In this document: one piece after another, positions 46,717 through 57,939 of the stretch | How the letters are laid out: every line of letters starts with the position of its first letter | Position numbering within the stretch: the stretch's first letter is position 1 | Assembly (NCBI RefSeq): GCF_027409185.1 | Contig: NC_084462.1 | Location: forward strand, 185,384,071 to 185,448,070 | Length of the DNA stretch: 64,000 nucleotides | Direction of reading: 5' to 3' | From: Cynocephalus volans | Taxonomy: Eukaryota; Chordata; Mammalia; Dermoptera; Cynocephalidae | Program-made: the position numbers and the translations under genes | Notes under the pieces: model-generated | The model's database searches: none | Seen by the model: the letters and a program-made list of their open reading frames with translations, nothing else | Told to the model about the DNA's origin: nothing

Positions 46717-48165
46717 TCAATCTGAAGATCTGCTATATCTTTCCAAACCTCTTCCATTTCTTTCTTTCTCTTTTGAGCCATTACTCAGTTTAATCATATT
46801 ATCTGGTATCCAAAAGGATTCAGTATCTGTGGAGACATAAGCATAACCTCCACCCCAAAGGTTAACTACCGCCGGAAGCCAAAGGGATTTTAGTGTATCA
46901 TAATAATATATAGGTTGTTGTAGTGGTTCACTAGATACATGTGCCCATTGTCTTTCAGCTGCTGTTGAATTTTCTGCATTTCTATTCAAAAAATTATGAG
47001 TAAATAGAGCTTAGGCTATTCGTCGTCTTGGGGATTCCATATAGTCTCCCCCTTTTTGTTTTTGTAATAAAGATTTAAGTGTTCTATTATGCCGTTCAAC
47101 AATGGCTTGACCTGTGCTATTATAAGGGATACCAGTAAAATGTTTGATAGAATAAGCCTGGACAAATAACTGACATTTCTTAGATAAAAATGAAGGGGCA
47201 TTGTCCGTTTTTAACCATCTAGGAATCCCCATGATAGCAAAGGCCTCCAAGAGATGAGAAATAACTGCATCAGCACACTCAGATGCCAGCGGTGTTGCCC
47301 ACGGAAAGCCTGAAAAAGCATCCACAGACACATGAACATGTTTCAATTTACCAAATTCAGGAACAATTGTAACATCCATTTGCCGTAACTGTAAAGGAGC
47401 ATTCCCATGGTCGTTGGCCCCGACCGATAAAGGAACTGAATCTAATTTTTGACATATGGGGCATTGTTGTACTATTGCACGGGCTTGAGTCCATGAAATA
47501 TGATGATCATGATGCAAAGAGCGAGCATCACAATGAAAATGGGAATGAGCCTCAGTGGCCTGCAAGACAGAGCCTACAAGAGTATCGATTAATGCATTAC
47601 ATTTACTCAATGGTCCAGGCAAATTGGTATGAGCGTGAATGTGCGTAACAAAAAGAGGTGAGGAATGGGAGTGAATAACTTCCTGCAGCAAGTGAAATAA
47701 TTCATGTAATTCATTAGAACCAGAAGGAACAGCAACAGTTTCTACAGTTTGTACCACTTGGACAGCATATTGGGAATCTGAAAGAATATTCAAAGGAATA
47801 TCTCCTACATCAATTAAAAGTAAATATATAGCATGTAATTCAGCTTTCTGATCCAAAGTATAAGGACTTTGAAGTACTTTGTGGTTTACTTTGTCTGTAT
47901 ATCCTGCCAGGCCAAAATTGTTAGCATCTGTGAAATAAGTTTTTGCATTAGATATAGGAGAAAACATAACACAATGAGGAAGGATCCAAGACGTTCTCTG
48001 CAGAAATTGAAGCATCTTATGAGAAGGATAATGAGATGTAAAACTTCCTAAAAATTCACTAACAGCCAATTGCCACCGTACATTCAAAGCATATAAGGAT
48101 TGTGTCTCTGTGAGACGAAGGCAGTACAAGGATCTTGACGAGTTAATTGATGAAAACAGAGCCAT
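46717..48165 (-). pseudogene. ERV-A pol: RNase H and integrase
   Basis: One frame is open for 384 codons (47011-48165). It covers the reverse transcriptase tail, RNase H (FTDANNFGLAGY, KAELHAI and LSDSQYAVQ hold the acidic residues), and then integrase. Integrase shows the zinc site (HCDARSLHHDHH and CPICQKL), and all three catalytic acids, in RQMDVT, LKTDNAPSF and AIVERHNR. A single TAA at about 47009-47011 then interrupts. The C-terminal domain continues in the same frame at 46717-46989 with NLWGGGYAYV and WIPDNMIKL. This is the best-preserved retroviral coding stretch in the window, but it lacks the polymerase region upstream. Confidence 0.88.
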
Positions 48166-48252
48166 CCTTTAGTAATCAAAACAGAAATTTTATCTATATT
48201 TGTTTCCAATGATTTAATAGTTTTATGCAGAAGAAAAAGCCATTCAATAATA

Positions 48253-48700
48253 TTATCTTGTTGTAGTAACACACCAGTGGGTGAATGAGGTGTATGAAAA
48301 AACCACAAGTTGTAAATTTGTATAGTCAGTAATTCTTTGTAATTGAGCTTGTTGGACTCGAGGGCTATCCGAGGTTGGATCGCCCTCTAGTGTTGAAAAT
48401 AAATGATGCAAGGCATATGTAGGGATACCCAATGAAGGGCGAAGCCAATTTATATCTCCCAATAACTTCTGAAAATCATTTAAAGTCCTCAATGAATCCC
48501 TTCAAATTTGTACCTTCTGGGGAATAATGATTTGTTCAGAAATCTTTTGTCCTCAATAAGAAAAAGGAGGCTGTGATTGAATCTTATCTTCCGCAATTAA
48601 AAGATCAAAATCCTAAAGTGTGGCATGAATAATCCTCAACAATTTTGGGCAAGAAAAAGTTGGAGGCATAGCAATTAAAATATCATCCATATAATGAATA
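48253..48700 (-). pseudogene. ERV-A pol: reverse transcriptase remnant (YMDD to thumb)
   Basis: The catalytic motif region FIHYMDDILIA is readable near 48665-48700. Stops follow, then the thumb [19 protein letters not shown] at 48253-48492. Everything upstream of YMDD, including fingers, is missing. The sequence joins directly to gag capsid around 48720-48840. Frames change several times. Confidence 0.82.
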
Positions 48701-48719
48701 AATTTCAAACCCAGAATGG

Positions 48720-50198
48720 ACGGCAGCAGCAAGAAGACTGGCATTGAATGCTCCTGAACCGACATCTCGACACACCTTTATAAATTGATCATTACCTCCT
48801 CCAGATTGTTTGGTTGGTTGTATTAGCCTTTTACAGCCTGCACTAGCATTTTAATATGCAAGAGTCTCGAGCATATCAGCCTGAGCTTGCTCATTACTAA
48901 TTGATCTTTTGACAGCAACATGAAGCCGAGACAAAAAATCAGTATGGGGTTCATTAGGAACTTGCATTATCTTAACAAAAGTTTGGGGGGATTGTCCTGA
49001 GTCTTGAATCTGCTGCCAAGCCATAAAGCAAATTGCCTTTAATTGGGCAAGGGCAGCAGGGTTCATTTGACATTGCTGTTGAAGATCAGCCCAGGCACCA
49101 GTACCTGTAAGTTGTTCCACATCACGCCCTCCATTACGCTGATAAGGGTTTAGGTGAGACACCCATTCTGCTTCATCTCACCACCACGATTTAAACTGTT
49201 TGTATTGAAGAGATGCCAAAGTCATACAAACAAGCACTTCCCAATCTTTTGGGATAAGTAAATTGTCCTCAGCCAAAGACATTAAAAGTCCAGTAACATA
49301 AGGGGAGGTAACATCATAAGTACTAGCAGCCTGCTTATGTATCTTTAAGTATTGAAAACTGACAGGATCATATTGCACTTGAAAAAATCCATTAGGAAAT
49401 TCTTCATTAGGAGGCATTTCCTGTCTTAAAATGGGATAATTAAAAAATCCATTAGGAGGCATGTCAGGAAGAGTCTTTTGGGGAGCCCCTGAATCAGCAT
49501 CTAACATAATCTTTGTCATTTGAGGTGAATTTGGAAATTTAAAAATACGATGTGGATTGCCAGGGGCGGAAGCAGATGGAGGGATTGATTTCTGCTGTAC
49601 AACAGGGAAAGCTTGTGCGTCCTGTAAGCAAGCCGCCAGTTTTTGAATAAGATCATCCAAAACATCCATTTTTGGATCGTTCGGGGTCTTAGGTAATGGT
49701 GGGTATGATTTAGATTGAATAAGACATTTCTCTTCTAATTCAGGTTTTGGAATCTCAGTCTCATCAGCAGAACATCAGAAGGGTCATCAGACTCTGAACT
49801 GGGCATGGGAGGGGCAGAGGCTCAGGAGGAGTCTCATATATATGTGGAGAAAGAATTTTCTTTTGTGGCTTTACTGAATCAGATTGAGGACGCGGGCTGC
49901 TATCATCTGAATCAGATTGAAAAGGTTGCAAGGCTAAAGCCACCATGTTAAAAGCTGCCCATTCCTCTGCCGATGTAACTTCTCCAGCCTGATGAGCTCT
50001 CCGTACAGTTTTACCAAACTGCCTCCAAATTTTTAAATCGAATTGGTTCTTATTGTCTGGAGTAAACCAATAACAATGTTTCGGTATCTTTTGTAATAAT
50101 GAAAGTAAAGCCTTCTCTTTAATTTTTAATCCCGAAGCAGTCAACAATGATTTCAATACTGCCATATAATCACTTAACACTGACGGGGAGTTCCCCAT
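48720..50198 (-). pseudogene. ERV-A gag (matrix and capsid), disrupted
   Basis: The ATG at 50198 starts MGNSPS, with the glycine needed for myristoylation. A 144-codon matrix frame follows with KHCYWFTPDNKNQFDLKIW. A shift leads into 49178-49669, whose capsid start follows a repeated PPNGFF element. TGA at about 49175 interrupts. The 48851-49162 frame has the capsid major homology region around IMQVPNEPHTDFLSRL. The nucleocapsid zinc knuckles are absent. Gag builds the particle; this one is truncated and broken. Confidence 0.85.
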
Positions 50199-50295
50199 TA
50201 TGCCCCGACTCTAAGTTTCCCGAAGAGATGGCGGAACTCTTCACCATCAGTCAAATCCTCCTCGGTCCCATCCATTCACGTGTCTTACCTTTTAT

Positions 50296-50314
50296 GCCCC
50301 ATGTTTGGGTGCCA
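50296..50314 (-). other. ERV-A primer-binding site (tRNA-Lys type)
   Basis: TGGCACCCAAACATGGGGC begins two bases after the LTR. It resembles the tRNA-Lys1,2 primer site of HERV-K-like elements, with a few changes. Confidence 0.75.
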
Positions 50315-50316
50315 GA

Positions 50317-50702
50317 GGTTGATTAAAATGATCGGAGACATGAAGGAAGACACAGCAGGCGAGATGCAGGTGAAGAGCAGGGGCCACTGCTCTCTCAGGT
50401 GAGTAGCGCTCACCCAGCCGCTGTCACAGCTTTTATTACATTTAGCAAGTTGTGCATGCAAGAGAAGCATTAATGCATAAATTCTGTTATACTTTTCTCA
50501 AGAGCAGAAGGCCGTTACCTCCCTTCTCAAGCACTTGGTTATCTATAATATGCCTCCTGGGAACATCCCAAGAAAGTGTTCTCACGACTTCAAATGTTCT
50601 CAAGGATTGTTTGCAATCCTTGACTTTTCTTGGTTGTTTACTCGTATGTGAGTGAACACGTCCTTGGGTGCTGACCACAGATGCCATTAACCATTTCCTT
50701 CA
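50317..50702 (-). repeat. ERV-A 5' LTR
   Basis: It starts TGAAGGAAATGG at 50702. It contains AATAAA (plus-strand TTTATT at 50432-50437). It ends CAACC where the 3' LTR ends CAACA. Confidence 0.92.
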
Positions 50703-50708
50703 CCCTAT
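50703..50708. repeat. ERV-A target duplication (5' side)
   Basis: CCCTAT on the plus strand matches 45073-45078 exactly. Confidence 0.85.
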
Positions 50709-51534
50709 TCATACTTATCTCGTATTTTTTTCTTCAGATATCTTTTATTTTAAAAGTAATGTGGTGTTTAAAATGCTTAGATTAATCTGCTTATATAATC
50801 ATGCACTTTCAGTTTATATTTGATAGTAACTCTTCCCACCCCCTTAGATTTAATTATACCATTAAAATAAAGTTTTCCTAATATTGGCCCACCATGTTTT
50901 ATTTCAAGACTTTATATCTAACTATGTCAAGTAAATATCACTGATGGTGGGAAGGGAATGGATTTAAATTTAAGAGTGACCAAGGCATGTATAATTGACA
51001 TTCTATTAAAGTTTTCACCTATCATCCATGAGCAGAAATTCTGATGGTACAAGGTCGGTGCCCACCCTAGCTCAACTCCATGTCAGCTATATTTAAATGA
51101 TTCTAGGCATATGATAAATGAGCAATGTAATAATATATGTATCACAAGAAGGTAAACAAATTTAGCTTTTAAAATTACATCTTGGTAAATCTTTATTTAG
51201 AATGTCAGAGTGTAATTTACACATTACATTTTTTACTTGAAGTTTATTTTACAGGAATAAAAAGTTACGGTTTCTTTCTTTTTTGGGGGGGAATGATGGT
51301 TTTTTTTAACTGAACCATTCAATTTTATTCTCTAAAGACATTTTACTGTTTTCATTTCTGTGAAGGCAGTGATCACAAGTCCATTAGCAAAATACATTTT
51401 ACCATACATTTGAGAGTGATACATTATGATAATTCCAGCAGTTGAATAGTAGATGTTACATAAAAACAAAAATAAAAACTTTCTTAATCAGCTCTTAAGT
51501 TTAAATTTTCTCCCTTTAAATATTTTGAGGAAAT
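50709..51534. other. Intergenic AT-rich DNA
   Basis: This may contain the rest of the LINE-1 interrupted by ERV-A, but I cannot identify it with confidence. No gene is visible. Confidence 0.4.
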
Positions 51535-54500
51535 TATTTATTTATTTATTTATTTCAAATATTCATGAGACTGAAAGCTGATTGTCCCCCCTCCTGCCCA
51601 TGATGTGGGGGCCATATTCATATTGGGGACATACCCTTTACCAGAAATTGCTTTTCTGTCCTTTGACCCCTTCTAATTATCCTCCAATCTCCCTCCGCCA
51701 TCCATTCTCCCCTCAACTCCAAATTTTAGCACTAGGAATGTTCCCTCCCTCTGTTGAATCATGGGGCTACTGTGGTCTTTCTTTCCTGCCTTTCTTTCTC
51801 TCTTAGCTCCCACATATGAGTGAGCACATGAGGTATTTATCCCTCTGTGCTTTGCATTTTTCACTCAACATAAGTGTCTCCAGATTCATGCATGTTGTTG
51901 CAAATGGGAGTATTTCATTCATTTTTATGGCAGAGTAGTAATCCATAGTGTATATATATCATGGTTTCCTTATCCAATCATCTATTAATGGACATTTAGG
52001 GTGGTTCCATATCTTGGGTATTGTAAACAAGGCTGCAGTAAACATGGGAGTGCAGGCATCTCCTCGACATTTTAATTTCCATTCCTCTGGATATATACCC
52101 AGAAGAGGGATTGCTGAATCATATGGAAGATCTACCTGTAGTTGTTTGAGAAACCTCCAAGTTGTTTTCCATCGTGGTTGTACTAATTTACAATCCCACC
52201 AACAGTGCAGTAGTGTTCCCTTCTCTCCACACCCTCACCAGCATTTGTTATTCACTGTCTTTTTCATCATGGCCAGTTTAACTGGAGTGAGGTGGTATCT
52301 CAATGTGGTTTTAATTTACATTTCCCTAATGACTAGTGAAGTTGAGCATTTTTTCAGGTATCTGTTGACCATTTGTATGGCTTCCTTTGAAAAATATCTA
52401 TTCAGCTCCTTTGGCCATTTTTTAATTGAGTAGTTTATTTATATTTTTACTGTATAATTGCTTGAGTTCTATATATATTCTGGATATTAGTCCTTTGTTG
52501 GATGCATAGTTGGCAAAAAACTTTCCCCTACTCTGTAGGTTGTCTTTTCACTCTGTTGACTGTTTCCTTTGCTGTGCAGAAGCTTTTTAGTTTGACATAA
52601 TGCCATTTGTTTATTGTACCTTTAGCTGCCTGTGCTTTTTGGGTCTTATTTGTGAAGTCTGTACCCACTCGTACTTCTTGGAGTGCTTCCCCTATGTTTT
52701 CTTCAAGGAGTTTTATTGTTTTAGCACGTATATTTAATTCTTTAATCCATTTTGAGTTGATTTTGGTATATGGTGAGAGGAACAGGTCTAGTTTCATTTT
52801 CATACATATGATTATCCAGTTTTCCCAGCACCATTTGTTGACGAGGCAGTCTCTTCCCTAGTGTGTGGACTTCTGCTTTTGTCAAAGATCAGATGGCTGT
52901 GGGTGTATGGGTTGATTTTGGGGTTCTCTATTCTATTCTATTGATCCGTGTGTCTGTTTTTATGCCAGTACCATGTTGTTGTGGTAATTATAGCTTTGTA
53001 ATGTAGTTTAAAGTCAGGTAGTGTTATGCCTCCAGCTTTATTATTATTATTTTTTTGCTCAGAATTGCTTTGGCTATGCATGGTCTTTTGCTATTCCATA
53101 TAAATATCTGGATAGATTTTTATATTTCTGCAAACAATGTCGTTGGAATTTTCATGAGGATTGCATTAAATCTGTAGAGATCACTTTGGGTAATATGGAC
53201 ATTTTCACTATGTTAATTCTTCCAGTCCAAGAGCATGGGATATTTTTCCATCTTGTGTCCTCTTTAATTTCTCTCAACAGTTGTTTGTAGTTCTTTTCAT
53301 AGAGATTTTTAACATCCTTGGTTAACTTCCTTCCCAAGTATTTTTTTTTTTTTTGGTGGCTATTGTAAATTTGCTAGCTTCCTTGATTTCTCTTTCTGCC
53401 TGCTCACTATTAAAGAATAGAAATGCTACTGATTTTTGTGAGTTGATATTGTATCCTGCTACTTTACTGAAATCATTTATCAACTCCAGGAGTTTTTTTG
53501 TAGAACCTTTATGCTGTTCAATATATAGGGTCATATCATCTGAAAACAGGGACAGTGTGAATTCATCTTTCCAATCTCGATGCCCTTTATTTCCTTCTCT
53601 TCTCTGATTGCTCGGGCTAGTACTTCCAACACTATGTTGAATAGGAGTGGTAAGTGTGGGCACCTTTGTTTAGTTCCTGTTTTTAAGGGGAAAGCTTTCA
53701 ACTTTTCCACATTCAGAATGATATTGGGAGTGGATTTATCATATATGGCTTTATGTTGACATACTTTCCATCTATACCTAAATTGTACAGTCTTTATCAT
53801 GAATGAATGTTGAATTTTGTTAAATGCTTTTTTAGCATCTATAGAGATGATCATATGGTTTTGCCATTACTTTTATTGATGTGGTATATCACATTAATTG
53901 ATTTGTGTATGTTGACTCAACCTTGCATTCCTGGGATGAATCCCACTTGATCATGGTGTATAATTTTGTGTATGTGTTGTTGTATTCTGTTAGTTAGTAT
54001 TTTATTGAGGATTTTTGCATCTATATTCATCAAGGATATTGGCCTGCAGTCTTCTATTTTTGATGTAGCTTTCTCTGGTTTTGGTATCAGCGTGATATTT
54101 CCCTCATAGAATTAGTTTGGGAGAATGGCCTCTGTTTCAGGCTTTTGGAATAGTTTGTAGAGAATTGGTATCAGTTCCTCTTTGAAAGTTTGGTAGAACT
54201 CTGTGGTGAACCCATCTGGTCCTGGGATTTTCCTGTGTTAATTAAACAGCCTGTCTAAATGGTCAGAAATGATATTTTCTGCTTATTCAAGACTCTCTGG
54301 GTAGACTCTCTGCCTTTTTTTTTTGTTGTTGTTTGTTTGTTTTGTTTTGTTTTCATTGAATGAATCTTCCAGCTCCATAATCTCTGCCACATTCTCTTTC
54401 AAGGCAATTATTTCTTTGTACGTTTCTTCTTTCAGATCCTGTATGTTTTTTCTCATTTCATTGTCTTGTCTAAGTTTCCTTGTGTCTCATTTAGTTTTCA

Positions 54501-55060
54501 TAGAATTGTTGCTTTAAATTCCTTGTCAGTCATTTCAAAGACTTCCTGTTCTATAGGATCTAGAGCTTGAGAGTTACTGTTTTCCTTTGGTTGTGATGTG
54601 CTTTCTTGATTTTTCATATTTCTGTTATCTTTCCTTTGGTGTTTTGTCATTGTGGCAGGGAGTATCACAGTCCACCCATTTCACCTGTTGTCTGGCTTGG
54701 ATCCTGAAGGGACAGCTAATTCTAGGCAGCAGTAACTAGCCTGTGCTGAGAGTCCCATGAAGCTTGTCTATTCCAGCTTGGCTATCTCAGGGCAATGGGT
54801 CTTAAGGCTCTGAAGTCTCTGTAAGTGGCAGGGACCAACCTGGTCTGAAAGTCTCGCAACACCTGCCTTTTCCGGCAGGGTTGTCTTGGAGTTTGTGGTT
54901 CCTGAGTCTCTTATGTCCTTATAAGTGGTGAAGATGGACCCATGCTGAAGGTCTCGCAGCACCTGACTTTTCTGATGTGGCTGTCTCAGAGGGTGTGGGC
55001 CCGGAGGTGGTTGCCTGTGCTTTTAATGCCATATTCTAAAGAACTTTGCCAAGAGCAATG
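51535..55060 (-). mobile_element. L1-C: LINE-1 with large internal deletion
   Basis: The 3' end is at 51535 (TTTATTTATT). ORF2 reads antisense from there to about 54235, including [13 protein letters not shown] at 53322-53663, in which the catalytic FADD motif reads FSDD. After about 54310 the sequence jumps to ORF1 N-terminal coding (antisense of the coiled-coil start) and a 5' UTR up to 55060. The ORF2 endonuclease and most of ORF1 are therefore missing. Many stops are present. It is older than L1-A and L1-B and of a different subfamily, judging by the 5' UTR. Confidence 0.75.
54741..55016. repeat. Tandem units of about 99 bp in the L1-C 5' UTR
   Basis: Units start near 54741, 54840 and 54939. 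Shared pieces are CTGAGAGTCCC / CTGAAAGTCTCGCA / CTGAAGGTCTCGCA, then CACCTGCCTTTTC / CACCTGACTTTTC, and TATCTCAG / TGTCTTGG / TGTCTCAG. Two are complete and one partial. Confidence 0.6.
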
Positions 55061-55089
55061 TCAATAGTCTTAAAAAAAATGAATAGCTT

Positions 55090-56045
55090 TATAGTTCATT
55101 TAATTAATTAATTAATTAATTAATATTTGTTTGTTTTTTATTTTATCAATATACAATGTACTTGTTTTTCATGTCCCGTTACTGATTCCTCCTTACCCCT
55201 CCCTCAACCCCTCCCCAAACACCAACATCATATCTGTTCACATGTCTTAACAAGTTCAAGGAATTGTGATTGTTTTATCTTCTTCCCTGCCCCCCCATTT
55301 CTTTATGTATTTATTTATTTATAGCTCCCACAAATAAGTGAGAATATGTGGTATTTCTTTTTCTGTGCCTGTCTTATTTCACTTAAATAATCTTTTCTAA
55401 GTCCATCCATGTTGTAGTAGTATTTCATTCTTTTTTATAGCAGAGTAGTATTCCATTATGTAGTTATACCACATTTTCCATATCCACTCACGTGATGATG
55501 GACATTTGGGCTGGTTCCAACCCTTAACTACTGTAAATAGCACTGTGATAAACATTGGGGTACAGGTATCCCTTCAGCATGATGATTTCCATTCCTCTGG
55601 GTATATTCCCAGGAATAGCTGGGTCATATTGTAGATCTATCTGAAATTGGTTGAGGAACGTCCAAGCCATTTTCCATAAAGGCTGCACCATTTTGCAGTC
55701 CCACTAACAGTGTTGAAGTGCTTATTTTTCTCTTCAACCTCAACAGAATTCATCATTCTCAGTTCACTTTTTTATTGTCTTTAATTCATCTTGAGTTTTG
55801 CTTCATATAAAGTGTGAAATAAGGGATCAAATTTGTTATTCTGCATAAGAATATCCACTTTTTCCAACACCATTAGGAAAAGGGCCTGTCATTTCTCCAT
55901 TGTGTGTTTAGGTGGCTTAGTTGGAGATTCAGTTGACTCAAGTCATGTGGACTTCAGAATCTCTATTCTTTTCCTTGGTCCATGTGTATATTTTTGTTCC
56001 AGTATCATGGTGCTTTGTCATTATAGTTTTATAGTTTATGTATAA
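55090..56045 (-). mobile_element. L1-D: 5'-truncated LINE-1 abutting a VH3 exon
   Basis: The plus strand is antisense 3' UTR and ORF2 end: TTATTTTATCAATATACAAT, AGCTCCCACAAATAAGTGAG, GATGGACATTTGGGCTGG, and finally TTCCAGTATCATGGTG. An ATTA repeat at 55100-55124 lies at the 3' end. The truncated 5' end meets the VH3 V exon acceptor within a few bases. Confidence 0.75.
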
Positions 56046-56052
56046 TTTGCAG

Positions 56053-56352
56053 ATGTCCAGTGTGAGGTGCAGCTGGTTCAGAGAAGGCTTGGTATAGCTG
56101 GAGTGTCCTTGAGACTCTCCTGCACATCCTCTGGATTCACCTTTGATGACTAGACATACACTCGATCCACTAGGTTCCTGGAAAGGGGTTGGAGTCAGTC
56201 TCATCTGTTAATTGCAGTGGTGGTAGCACAAGCTACGCAGACTCTGTGCGGGGCCAATTCACCATCTCCAGAGAAAATGCCAAGAACACTCTGCATATGC
56301 AAATGAAAAATTTGAGAGCCACATACACGGCCATGTATTATTGTGTGAGAGA
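56053..56352 (+). pseudogene. VH3-family V exon pseudogene, opposite orientation
   Basis: After TTTGCAG the exon begins ATGTCCAGTGTGAGGTGCAG, the usual VH3 exon-2 start. Translation gives EVQLVQRRLG, the first cysteine in LRLSC, and GFTFDD, then TAG. A frameshift follows; the frame from about 56189 gives [27 protein letters not shown] and YYCVRD. The WVRQ region with its invariant tryptophan is lost. No leader exon is visible upstream, where LINE-1 sequence L1-D ends. Its orientation is opposite to the other V segments here. It cannot encode a V domain, though RSS-like sequence remains. Confidence 0.9.
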
Positions 56353-56391
56353 CACAATAATAGGAAGTCAGTGTGAGCTGAGACACAGACC
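56353..56391 (+). promoter_or_regulatory. RSS of the VH3 pseudogene (23-bp spacer)
   Basis: Heptamer CACAATA (56353-56359) is followed by 23 bp and nonamer ACACAGACC (56383-56391). The heptamer keeps CAC but differs at positions 5 and 7, so recombination should be weak. Confidence 0.8.
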
Positions 56392-57290
56392 TCCCTGCAG
56401 GGGTGCCCTGACCACCAGGGGGTGCTGAGGACACACTAAGCATAGCAGCCTAGTGCCAGTGGCAGGTGCAGAGGACAGTGAAGAGTTTCCTGTAAAGATC
56501 AGCGGTTTCTTGTCCTTCCCAAGTTTTCAGGTGTCTCCAGAGACATTCATGCCTTTTTCTTCGTGTTTTTAAACACTCACATCCTCTCTCAGATAATGAG
56601 GAAGAAACTGACTATGTCTTTTTGCAGACTATGTGAATAGTCAGTAGGGTCATTTCCTTCACTGAATTTCTATGATTCATGTTTCATTCATGACAAACAT
56701 ATCTTCCTGAAAATTCTCATCATCTTTGATTGGAAATAATTTAAATGAAGATAAACAAGACCCATTTACTGTGTGTTATAAGCTCGCAATCTTAGCCCTC
56801 AAACACCCTTTATTTGTATATGAACACCTCCCCTCAGATAGGCACACCCCCACCCCTTGTGGTTTTGAGTAAAGATATATCCATCGATGCTCTCAACCCA
56901 ACTTAATTCCCTAGTGTCCATCTCATGTATTCGTTCAGCTATGGACCCACCAGCAAGTGACAGGTGGGTCAGCTGAAGCTGTCTAAGCTATCCCAGCGAG
57001 CCCTTGTATCTTTCACACATACAATCAGGTAACTCAGGCACTAGTGCCGGACAGTCCTGCATCTTGTGAGAGGCACAAGAGGCTGATGATGCTAGGTCAC
57101 CTATAACAACTTACATACCTTATAGGAGAGCATGACCAGATGGCTCCACCAGCTTCAGAACACCTTGATGGACAAGAGCATGAGATGCGATGGTCACAAA
57201 GTGGTCAGAAAGTAGGCTGTGCAGGCTGGTCAACCCCAATGTAACCAATGTCCCCAGTGCCCAGTCCCCATATATGCAGTCACATATAGA
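56392..57290. other. Intergenic DNA, nothing recognised
   Basis: The first 60 bp are ordinary VH3 3' flank (CTCCCTGCAGGGGTGC). The rest shows no gene. Confidence 0.45.
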
Positions 57291-57294
57291 ACTT

Positions 57295-57612
57295 ATTGAA
57301 GCAGAGAGCAGAATGGTAGTTTCCAGAGAATTGGAGTTGTAGAAATAAAGAGATACTGGTTAAAGTTTATAAAGCTTCTAGTAAATGGGATGAATAAATT
57401 CTGGAAATCTGATGTACACCATGGTGACTTTAATGAATACTAATGTGTTTTATACTTGAAAACTGCTAAGAGGCTTTATCTCAAGTGTTCTCATGATACA
57501 CACACAAATAAGTATATATAAAGTGATAGACTTGTTAATTTAAATTGATGTTATCATTTCACAATGTATACATATATCAAAGTGTCTAATTGCACACCAT
57601 AAATGTGTATAA
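57295..57612 (+). repeat. Old LINE-1 3' UTR fragment (sense)
   Basis: CAGAATGGTAGTTTCCAGAG, TGTACACCATGGTGACTTTA and CAATGTATACATATATCAAA follow the order of L1M 3' UTRs. Decayed. Confidence 0.5.
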
Positions 57613-57821
57613 CTAATGTTCCCAATGACCATACTCCAAATATGCAGTCAAGTACATGTGAGTGTTAATGGTGTGGAGCACAGGTGCAGAAGGGCTGAGA
57701 GAATAATCCACTAATGGGATTGCTTTTAGAGGAAAATTAATATATAGTAAATGCAAATGAGATATTCATTCTTTCTAAAAATGTAGGTAAAGGGTAGATA
57801 ATGTGTATTTAAACTGAATAG

Positions 57822-57868
57822 AGTGGCTGTCTAGTTAGCTCAATTGGTTACAGTGCAGCCATTACTAT
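57822..57868 (+). repeat. tRNA-derived SINE fragment
   Basis: GGCTGTCTAGTTAGCTCAAT followed by TGGTTACAGTGCAGCC resembles the box-A half of a tRNA-Ile-derived unit. There is no box B. Confidence 0.45.
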
Positions 57869-57939
57869 TGCACACATTCAAAAATAATGCATTACTGCCT
57901 ATTCTTTATACTCAATCACACTCTCTACAAATTTTACCC

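Larger units (their letters stand above)
45079..50702 (-). mobile_element. ERV-A: class II (HERV-K-like) provirus with both LTRs
   Basis: On the minus strand the order is 5' LTR (50317-50702), lysine-type primer site (50296-50314), gag, truncated pol, env surface region, polypurine tract and 3' LTR (45079-45476), flanked by an exact 6-bp duplication. At 5.6 kb it is well short of a complete betaretrovirus (about 9 kb). A deletion removes nucleocapsid, protease and the front of reverse transcriptase, and another removes the transmembrane subunit of env. It inserted into an older LINE-1. Confidence 0.92.

Noticed and set aside
57822-57868. Possible functional tRNA gene
   Set aside because: Only a box-A-like half is present; the sequence lacks box B and a cloverleaf.
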